Assembly (NCBI GenBank): GCA_900544025.1
Contig: UQTM01000115.1
Span: forward strand, 1 to 6,482
Direction of reading: 5' to 3'
Length of the DNA stretch: 6,482 bases
DNA from: an uncultured Odoribacter sp.
Lineage (GTDB): Bacteria; Bacteroidota; Bacteroidia; Bacteroidales; Marinifilaceae
The position numbers were made by a program, and so were the translations under genes. Below the pieces are notes generated by a model that was not told the origin of the DNA, did no database searches, and saw only the letters and a list, made by a program, of their open reading frames with translations. Positions 1 through 5,097 of the stretch are shown here, piece after piece; within the stretch, counting starts at the first letter, position 1, and the number at the start of each line of letters is the position of its first letter.

Positions 1-16
1 AAGTAAAATTTGAATT

Positions 17-355
17 ATGAAAAAAATAGTATTAGGAATTTTTGTAGTAATCTGTATTGCTTTAGTCGGTATTTTGTTTAATGATTTTCAAGTGTCTAAT
101 AATGTTTTATTAGCTAATATTGAAGCATTAGCTAATCCGGAGGATAGTAAATTGTGGTTTCGGCAGGATGTAGATTGTGAATATACTTTTAAAGGAGAGA
201 AAGGAGCTTCTTTTAGTATTACAATAGGAGGAGTTAGTATTTCTGGTAAATATGATAGTAAAGGAGAATATAAGTATAAGATTAGTAAAGGTGCGACACA
301 TTGTACTTCAGGTGGACATGAACAATGTACAGCGCGCTATTGTCCTGTTTTATAA
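17..355 (+). CDS. NVEALA-family small exported protein
   Basis: A 112-aa protein of unknown function. Residues 1-3 (MKK) and a hydrophobic stretch at about 4-21 form an export signal. It is followed at 31-39 by LLANIEALA, a close match to the motif that names the Bacteroidota NVEALA family; cleavage probably falls near the end of this motif. The predicted mature part (from about N40) has four cysteines, C54, C96, C104 and C109, an even number that would fit two disulfides. Residues 66-90 alternate polar and hydrophobic side chains, suggesting a beta hairpin, and the tail CTSGGHEQCTARYC is Cys/His/Gly rich. The start is well fixed: an in-frame TGA sits at 11-13 and the ATG follows an AT-rich leader with no Shine-Dalgarno. 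GC is about 31% by hand count, far below the right half of the window. The gene precedes a propeller lipoprotein, a usual partner of this family. Its promoter, and possibly sister copies, would lie left of the window. The family call is firm; the function is unknown. Confidence 0.88.
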   Translation: MKKIVLGIFVVICIALVGILFNDFQVSNNVLLANIEALANPEDSKLWFRQDVDCEYTFKGEKGASFSITIGGVSISGKYDSKGEYKYKISKGATHCTSGGHEQCTARYCPVL

Positions 356-374
356 GTGAATTTTATTTATGGTT

Positions 375-409
375 AAAATGGATTGTATCGGAAATTCATA
401 AGCCATTTT
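375..409 (+). terminator. Possible weak attenuator between NVEALA and propeller genes
   Basis: AAAATGG at 375-381 pairs perfectly with CCATTTT at 403-409 across a 21-nt loop, and the right arm continues into TTTTT (406-410). The stem has only two G-C pairs and the loop is large, so it is a weak structure. It could lower read-through from the small gene into the lipoprotein gene, but it may equally be chance pairing in AT-rich DNA. Confidence 0.25.
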
Positions 410-422
410 TAATAAAAACTGT

Positions 423-1586
423 ATGAAAATTATTTGGTTTATTTTAATAATTTTTTTGACATGTGGTTGCCGGCGGGAGAACGTGCAGGACGGAAAAATT
501 ATTCGTTTTGATTTGGAACAGGAAACACAGAATATACATTCTACCTCTTTGATTAAGGATTGTAAAATTATTCCTCTTGAAACGACGGATAGTGTTTTGA
601 TCGGTGAAATCGATCAAGTGATAGTACATCACGATAGATTGTATGTCGGTGATTTTTCTAAAACGAATACTGGGTATATATTCGATATGCAGGGAAAGTT
701 TCAACATAAAATTAGCCGCCAGGGACGGGGAGCGGAAGAATATTTAAGTTTGTATGACATGTTTATCGATCCTCATACGGGAGAGTTAAAGTTGCTTTCG
801 AGAATAGATAGAAGGATTTTGGCATTTAGTGAGGACGGGAAAGTTTTCAAAGGAGTGCAAAAGATGCCTAAGATGTTTATGGAGCTGGTGCCTTCGCTAA
901 GTGGTTATGTCGGTTTTTCTGCTAATTACGGAGAAGATCGGAGTAATCCGTTTAATATATGGCTTCTGGATCAGGATATACAGATTGTCGGAAAAGAATT
1001 TCCTATTCATCCGGCTTGGGAAAGTAAATGGTCGGGTAGTATAACTGTTTTTTCAAGCTATCAGGATACGGTTTACTATATTCCTGGTTTTCACGATTTC
1101 AATGTTTATAAATTGAGGGGAGATCACTTTTCTTTGGCCTATACAATCGATTTAGGTGGGAAACAGATTCCCGTTACTACGATGGCTTATGATGAGTATT
1201 TGGAGTATTGCAGAAAACATCCTGATTATGTCGCTGATTTAAGGCGTTTTCAAGAAACAGATCGTTTTTTGATTTGCCAGTTTTTATTTAACGGACAGAA
1301 TCGATTGGGGCTTTATGATAAAGAAAACGGGCAAACAGTTGTTTGTTCTCTTTCGCCTTATACGGATAAATATTTTACGTCTTTTGGAAATATTGTAAAT
1401 TTTTCATCCGATCATCTGATTACAACGATCAGTGCTTCCGATATGCGTGAATCGCTGGCGGGTGGTAATCAGTATGTCAATTTTGAAGAAGACTATCCCG
1501 AACAGATCAAGAGGATGAGGGAGGAATTTTCAGGAATGGGAATAAAAGAAGATTCCAATCCCTGTGTGGTGATTTATTCCTTTTAA
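423..1586 (+). CDS. 6-bladed beta-propeller lipoprotein (DUF5128/BF3164-like)
   Basis: A 387-aa exported lipoprotein of the Bacteroidota 6-bladed beta-propeller family; molecular function unknown. Residues 1-15 form a hydrophobic lipoprotein signal ending LTCGC, with C16 the likely lipidated cysteine; T at -3 makes the lipobox slightly off consensus. Family landmarks follow in order: IIPLETTDSVLIGEID (49-64), a first blade ending YIFDMQGKFQHKI (85-97), the turn SRQGRGAEEY (98-107; many relatives read GRxGxGPGEY), and the closing strand EDSNPCVVIYSF (376-387), which resembles the usual DDNP-ending tail. The length is typical and no frame break is seen. No strong acidic run follows C16 (RRENVQDG), so surface display is not predicted clearly from the sequence. 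It lies 67 nt after the NVEALA gene on the same strand, suggesting co-transcription. GC is about 35-38% in sampled lines. Ligand binding, or capture or sensing of the neighbouring peptide, would be inference only. Confidence 0.85.
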   Translation: MKIIWFILIIFLTCGCRRENVQDGKIIRFDLEQETQNIHSTSLIKDCKIIPLETTDSVLIGEIDQVIVHHDRLYVGDFSKTNTGYIFDMQGKFQHKISRQGRGAEEYLSLYDMFIDPHTGELKLLSRIDRRILAFSEDGKVFKGVQKMPKMFMELVPSLSGYVGFSANYGEDRSNPFNIWLLDQDIQIVGKEFPIHPAWESKWSGSITVFSSYQDTVYYIPGFHDFNVYKLRGDHFSLAYTIDLGGKQIPVTTMAYDEYLEYCRKHPDYVADLRRFQETDRFLICQFLFNGQNRLGLYDKENGQTVVCSLSPYTDKYFTSFGNIVNFSSDHLITTISASDMRESLAGGNQYVNFEEDYPEQIKRMREEFSGMGIKEDSNPCVVIYSF

Positions 1587-1630
1587 AGGGCAAAGGGAGG
1601 GGCTGGAACTGTTTCGGATTTTAATATAAT

Positions 1631-1669
1631 TGCCGCCGTGGATTTTACATTCGCGGCGGTATTTATTTT
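1631..1669 (+). terminator. Hairpin terminator at the convergent gene boundary
   Basis: TGCCGCCGTG (1631-1640) pairs with CGCGGCGGTA (1652-1661) over ten positions, eight Watson-Crick and two G-T wobbles, around an 11-nt loop. The T-rich run TTTATTTT follows at 1662-1669, giving a rho-independent terminator for the + strand lipoprotein gene that ends at 1586. The - strand tlpA-like gene ends at 1739 facing it. Read in that direction the hairpin is followed by AATTATATTAAAA rather than a clean T run, so termination that way is less certain. Confidence 0.7.
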
Positions 1670-1738
1670 GAGGCGGTGTTTTTATTCGTCTCTCCCTCTG
1701 TTTGGGGAATCTTTTGGAAACTTGTTTCGTGAGTGCCG

Positions 1739-2929
1739 TTAGGGTTGAAGCTGTTTTTTGAGTTCTGCAAAGATCGAGCCTTTGCCGTAGCCACTCCACC
1801 GGGTTTGTATTTTGCCGTCGGGAGCGATGAGAATGTAGCTGGGAATGCCTTTTACCTTATAGCGTATGGCAAGGCTGTTGCCTTCTGTCTGTTTTTCCCG
1901 CCATTGGAATCCTTTTAATTCTTTTTCTTTCACGAAGGCTTTCCAGATTTTTTCGTCGTCGTCGCTGATACCTACGACCACTAACCGGTTTTTATACTGT
2001 TCTTCCACTTCTTTTATTTCCGGAATGGAGGCTACGCAAGGGGCGCAGGCTCTGCTCCAGAAGTCGAGCAGGATATATTTTCCTTTAAATTCGGACAGGT
2101 GGCGGATGTTTCCCTGTAAATCCAGCAGGTCGCCGTCGGCCATGTCGTCGCCGATTTCTACTGTGGGCATCGGATGAAGATAGCTGTCGATGAGTTTTGC
2201 TGCCGGGGTTTGTTTTTGTTCACCGGACAAGCGGTTATAAAGCCCGTGTATATTTTCTTTTTGTCCGGAATAGAGACCATAGTTCAGAAATTTGCTGTAC
2301 GACAATAGTTTGTCCATCCATATCGGTGTGATAGGGGACGTTTTCATATATTCGATGGTCTTTTGAGCGATTATGTTTTGTAAATCGTCCGTCAGTTTTA
2401 GAATGGAATCCCGTTCGCTCTTTGCCTGTTGGGTTGTTTTGGGGGGTCTATTCCGTTCGTAACGGATAAAATACATCAGTTCGTTTGCCCTTGCCATGTG
2501 TTTCATCAGTTGGGCCGTTTCTTCCGCAACATTCGCCCGATAGCCGTTTTCTTCTGTCTGTTGAGGGATGTCGCTTTCGATTTGCCAGGTTTTCAGCAAT
2601 TTATCCTGTCCGTCGATCCGGATACGTTTGCCGGGGGCTACCCATACAGGCAACGAGGTGGCGGGAGAGCTTTTGTCCCGGACTGTTATATATACGATCC
2701 GGGGTGACGATAAAGTGTCGTTGAAGGTGAATGTTCCGTCGAGAAGCGTATCGACGAAGGCACAACTCTGGGTGGTTCCGTGGTCTTCGAAAAGCTGGAT
2801 CAGGATGCTGTCGGGGACGTTGGATAATTTCCCTTCTATCAGGTATTCATTTGCCGGGATGGAAGGTTGCCGGGAGCAGGAGAATAAAATTCCTGCACAA
2901 ATCATGAGAAAAATAAAACGGCGTTTCAT
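1739..2929 (-). CDS. TlpA-like thioredoxin-fold lipoprotein, DUF4369-type N-terminus
   Basis: A 396-aa lipoprotein, probably a thiol-disulfide oxidoreductase facing the periplasm. The signal peptide ends ILFSC, with C18 lipidated. Residues about 27-115 look like the DUF4369 beta domain common before thioredoxin domains in Bacteroidota (NEYLIEGKLSNVPDSILIQL at the start). A helical linker rich in Lys, Glu and Gln spans about 125-250. The TlpA/AhpC-type domain occupies about 255-396: YILLDFW (285-291), active site CAPC (C295, C298), VVVGIS (317-322) and the cis-proline loop KGIPSYIL (360-367, P363). The active site reads WSRACAPC, with Ala where many TlpA proteins have Trp before the first Cys. 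The gene starts 37 nt after the SpoU-type gene on the same strand, so it is probably the last gene of the miaB operon. No Shine-Dalgarno is visible. The redox direction and the substrate cannot be read from the sequence; reductase activity is the usual annotation. Confidence 0.87.
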   Translation of the reverse strand: MKRRFIFLMICAGILFSCSRQPSIPANEYLIEGKLSNVPDSILIQLFEDHGTTQSCAFVDTLLDGTFTFNDTLSSPRIVYITVRDKSSPATSLPVWVAPGKRIRIDGQDKLLKTWQIESDIPQQTEENGYRANVAEETAQLMKHMARANELMYFIRYERNRPPKTTQQAKSERDSILKLTDDLQNIIAQKTIEYMKTSPITPIWMDKLLSYSKFLNYGLYSGQKENIHGLYNRLSGEQKQTPAAKLIDSYLHPMPTVEIGDDMADGDLLDLQGNIRHLSEFKGKYILLDFWSRACAPCVASIPEIKEVEEQYKNRLVVVGISDDDEKIWKAFVKEKELKGFQWREKQTEGNSLAIRYKVKGIPSYILIAPDGKIQTRWSGYGKGSIFAELKKQLQP

Positions 2930-2966
2930 CGTATCGGTTTTGTCGGTTTGTATTCGTTCCGGTGTT

Positions 2967-3509
2967 TTATTTCAGGGCAGGGAGCAGGGGACGGACGATC
3001 TGCCATAGGACGATGCCGACGGTGACCGAAATATTGAACGAATGTTTGGTGCCGAATTGGGGAATTTCCACACAGGCGTGGGAACGGTCGATAATGTCCT
3101 GTTGTACGCCTTTCACTTCGTTGCCGAATACAAGGGCATATTTTCCGTCCAGCCCGATCGACAGGTCTTCGAGCGAGGTGGTATTTTCCGCCTGTTCGAT
3201 GGAAAAGATCCGGTAACCTTCTGTTTTCAGTTTTTCCACTACGTCGCGGGTTTCTTTGACGTATTCCCATTCTACGGCGTCTTCCGCCCCTAAAGCGGTT
3301 TTATGCACCTCGCGGTTTTCCGGGGTGGAGGTGATGCCGCAGAGGTATATTTTTTCGATGCGGAAGGCGTCGGAAGTACGGAACACCGAGCCGACATTGT
3401 TTTGGCTGCGGATATTGTCGAGGATGATCACCACGGGCAGTTTGGCCGCTTGCTTAAATTCCTCGGTGGAAATGCGGTTCAGTTCTTCGTTTTGGAGTTT
3501 CCGGTACAT
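2967..3509 (-). CDS. SpoU/TrmH-family RNA 2'-O-methyltransferase
   Basis: A 180-aa SAM-dependent methyltransferase of the SPOUT (trefoil-knot) class, predicted to methylate a ribose 2'-OH in tRNA or rRNA. All three SpoU motifs are present: motif 1 DNIRSQNNVGSVFRTSDAF (31-49, with N37 and R44), motif 2 ALVFGNEVKGV (125-135, with E131) and motif 3 VEIPQFGTKHSFNISVTVG (147-165, with S157 and N159). The protein is essentially the catalytic domain alone, with about 25 residues before it and no separate RNA-binding domain. It therefore resembles minimal family members rather than RlmB-type enzymes with an L30-like N-terminus. Motif 1 does not match the EPEIPPNTGN form of TrmL, so I give no specific symbol. 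The start is 11 nt after the miaB stop, with no Shine-Dalgarno, which indicates translation from the same mRNA. Target nucleotide unknown. Confidence 0.9.
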   Translation of the reverse strand: MYRKLQNEELNRISTEEFKQAAKLPVVIILDNIRSQNNVGSVFRTSDAFRIEKIYLCGITSTPENREVHKTALGAEDAVEWEYVKETRDVVEKLKTEGYRIFSIEQAENTTSLEDLSIGLDGKYALVFGNEVKGVQQDIIDRSHACVEIPQFGTKHSFNISVTVGIVLWQIVRPLLPALK

Positions 3510-3520
3510 GGTTGTTTATA

Positions 3521-4843
3521 TTAGAGCAGTTCACCCATTAAGGTGGCAGAAGTACAATCTTTGATTTTCACGTTTACCAGCGAGCCGATGGGTAACCCCT
3601 GGGCGGGAAATACCACCACTTTGTTTTGGCTGGTACGCCCGAACATTTCTGTATCGCTTTTCTTGGAAACCCCTTCGACCAGCACTTCAAAGGTTTTACC
3701 GAGGTCGCGGCGGTTGCTTTCCAGCGACCAGCCTGTTTGCAGGTCGATCAGTTCTTGCAGGCGGCGGCTCTTGGTTTCTTCATCTACGTTATCCGGCAGG
3801 CGTTTCGATGCCATCGTGCCGGGGCGTTCGGAGTATTTGAACATATAAGCCAGGTCGAATCCCACTTCCTGCATCAGGCTGAGCGTTTGCCGGTAGTCTT
3901 CTTCGCTTTCGTTGTGGAAGCCCACGAAAACATCGGTCGAAATACCGCATTCCGGGATGATCCGGCGGATAGCGGCGATTCGTTCCAGATACCATTCACG
4001 GGTATATTTGCGGTTCATGTCTTTGAGTACCGAGTTGCTGCCGGACTGTACGGGCAGATGTATGCTTTTACACAGGTTGGGGTACCGGGCTATGATTTCC
4101 AACGTTTTGTCGCTCATGTCTTTGGGGTGGGAAGTGGCGAAGCGGATACGCATTCCGGGTACGGTGCGTGCTACCGTTTCGAGCAGTGCCGGAAAGTTTA
4201 CCTCCGTCGTGGCATCCTTGAAAAGATAGGAGTTTACGTTTTGTCCCAGCAAAGTCACTTCCTTATAGCCCCGCCTTTGCAGGTCGATCACTTCGCCGAC
4301 GATACTGTGCGGGCTGCGGCTGCGTTCCCTTCCCCGGGTATAGGGCACGATACAGTAGGTGCAGAAGTTGTTGCATCCCCGCATGATGGAAACAAAGCCG
4401 GAAATTGCGGTTTCGTCGATCCGGGAAGGGCAAATGTCTTTGTAGGTTTCGGTTTCCGAGAGGTCGATATTGATGGCTTTTTCGCCTTTGGCTGCTTTTT
4501 CGATCAGCAGGGGCAAGTCCATATAAGCGTCGGGACCGACTACGATGTTTACATTTTTTTCCTGTTCGAAGAGGCTTTCACCCAGGCGTTCCGCCATACA
4601 GCCCATGATACCTACGAGCAGGCGGGGATTTTTCTTTTTGATTTCAGAGAAGCCCTGCACCCGCCCGCGTACCCGCTGTTCGGCATTTTCACGCACCGAG
4701 CAGGTGTTTACGAGGATTACGTCGGCTTCGTTTTTGTCCTGGGTATGTTCCAGGCCTCCGGCCGTCAGGATGGCCGCAACCACTTCGCTATCGGCTACGT
4801 TCATCTGGCAGCCGTATGTTTCTATGTAAAATTTTTTTGCCAT
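3521..4843 (-). CDS. miaB: tRNA-2-methylthio-N6-dimethylallyladenosine synthase MiaB
   Basis: A radical-SAM methylthiotransferase that adds the 2-methylthio group to i6A at tRNA position 37 (ms2i6A), next to the anticodon of tRNAs reading U-starting codons. From M at 4843 it is 440 aa. The UPF0004 N-terminal domain begins FYIETYGCQMN and carries the auxiliary-cluster cysteines C12, C48 and C82. The radical-SAM domain has C157-x3-C161-x2-C164 within MRGCNNFCTYCIVPYTRGRE, then EVTLLGQNVNSY (195-206) and HLPVQSGSN (262-270). A TRAM RNA-binding domain covers about 378-440. The sequence VGFHNESEEDY (307-317) has HNES where many homologues have PGET; a similar change occurs in other Bacteroidota MiaB proteins. 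An alternative in-frame ATG at 4861 would add MIPTLI. I prefer 4843 because homology begins at once after MAKK; GGAG at 4863-4866 is too close to 4861 and too far from 4843 to decide. It is the first gene of the probable operon. Confidence 0.95.
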   Translation of the reverse strand: MAKKFYIETYGCQMNVADSEVVAAILTAGGLEHTQDKNEADVILVNTCSVRENAEQRVRGRVQGFSEIKKKNPRLLVGIMGCMAERLGESLFEQEKNVNIVVGPDAYMDLPLLIEKAAKGEKAINIDLSETETYKDICPSRIDETAISGFVSIMRGCNNFCTYCIVPYTRGRERSRSPHSIVGEVIDLQRRGYKEVTLLGQNVNSYLFKDATTEVNFPALLETVARTVPGMRIRFATSHPKDMSDKTLEIIARYPNLCKSIHLPVQSGSNSVLKDMNRKYTREWYLERIAAIRRIIPECGISTDVFVGFHNESEEDYRQTLSLMQEVGFDLAYMFKYSERPGTMASKRLPDNVDEETKSRRLQELIDLQTGWSLESNRRDLGKTFEVLVEGVSKKSDTEMFGRTSQNKVVVFPAQGLPIGSLVNVKIKDCTSATLMGELL

Positions 4844-4867
4844 AATCAATGTTGGGATCATTCTCCG

Positions 4868-4883
4868 CGCAGTTCTGCCTGCG
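4868..4883 (-). other. Small hairpin in the miaB 5' untranslated region
   Basis: On the - strand CGCAG (4883-4879) and CTGCG (4872-4868) form a perfect 5-bp stem with a 6-nt loop. If transcription starts about 4-6 nt past the promoter match, the hairpin sits at or almost at the 5' end of the miaB mRNA. Such a position can protect an mRNA, but with only five pairs this is a weak prediction. Confidence 0.3.
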
Positions 4884-4889
4884 AGGGGG

Positions 4890-4921
4890 CAAAGGTAATA
4901 TTTTCAGCTTGATATTGCAAT
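4890..4921 (-). promoter_or_regulatory. Bacteroidetes-type promoter upstream of miaB
   Basis: On the - strand TACCTTTG (4897-4890) matches the Bacteroidetes -7 consensus TAnnTTTG exactly. ATTG (4921-4918) lies 20 nt upstream, within the 19-21 nt expected for the -33 element (TTTG), with three of four bases matching. Transcription would begin near 4884-4886 and give a leader of about 40 nt before the preferred miaB start. It lies in the only sizeable gap upstream of the three-gene block, where an operon promoter is expected. Confidence 0.65.
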
Positions 4922-4969
4922 TCTTTGGGGGGAAGGCTCCGTAATATTTAAGGCTTTTTCTGAAAATGA

Positions 4970-5013
4970 AAAAAGGGGAAAACACCGTTTCCGATCGGCG
5001 TTTTTCCCTTTTT
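4970..5013 (-). terminator. Strong hairpin terminator of the FadL-like gene
   Basis: The arms 4970-4987 and 4996-5013 pair over 18 positions (16 Watson-Crick, one G-T wobble, one A/C mismatch) around the 8-nt loop TTTCCGAT. On the - strand the 3' arm ends CCCC followed by six T (4974-4969), a classic rho-independent terminator 85 nt after the FadL-like stop codon. The + strand copy ends CCCTTTTT, so it could work both ways, although no + strand gene lies upstream of it. It also insulates the miaB promoter from read-through. Confidence 0.8.
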
Positions 5014-5097
5014 ATGACGGGTAGGGCCGGAGAGCTTTAACCGGGTTTACAACTGTGTTTTGCCTGCCTGCTCCCGCTTTCCCTGTATGTCTTTGCT

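Noticed and set aside
1530..1799. 89-codon - strand frame over the convergent gap
   Set aside because: It crosses the ends of both real genes and the terminator hairpin, has no family resemblance and no promoter.
2568..3008. 146-codon + strand frame spanning the tlpA-like start and the gap before it
   Set aside because: It runs antisense through the conserved lipoprotein signal of the tlpA-like gene and shows no domain or promoter of its own.
2926..3270. 114-codon - strand frame inside the SpoU-type gene, Arg/Pro-rich
   Set aside because: It is an alternative frame of a gene with all three SpoU motifs intact; the Arg/Pro-rich translation looks random.
3626..4912. 428-codon open frame on the + strand opposite miaB
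   Set aside because: It is antisense to a clearly conserved miaB with all six cluster cysteines. The translation is Phe/His/Gly-rich without recognisable domains, as expected for a shadow frame in GC-rich DNA.
4788..4985. 65-codon - strand frame upstream of miaB
   Set aside because: It starts inside the hairpin terminator and overlaps the miaB promoter and first codons; no recognisable protein.
5014..5097. Possible small RNA or short gene in the gap after the FadL-like gene
   Set aside because: The sequence shows no promoter match or convincing short reading frame; it reads as the 3' untranslated region before the terminator.
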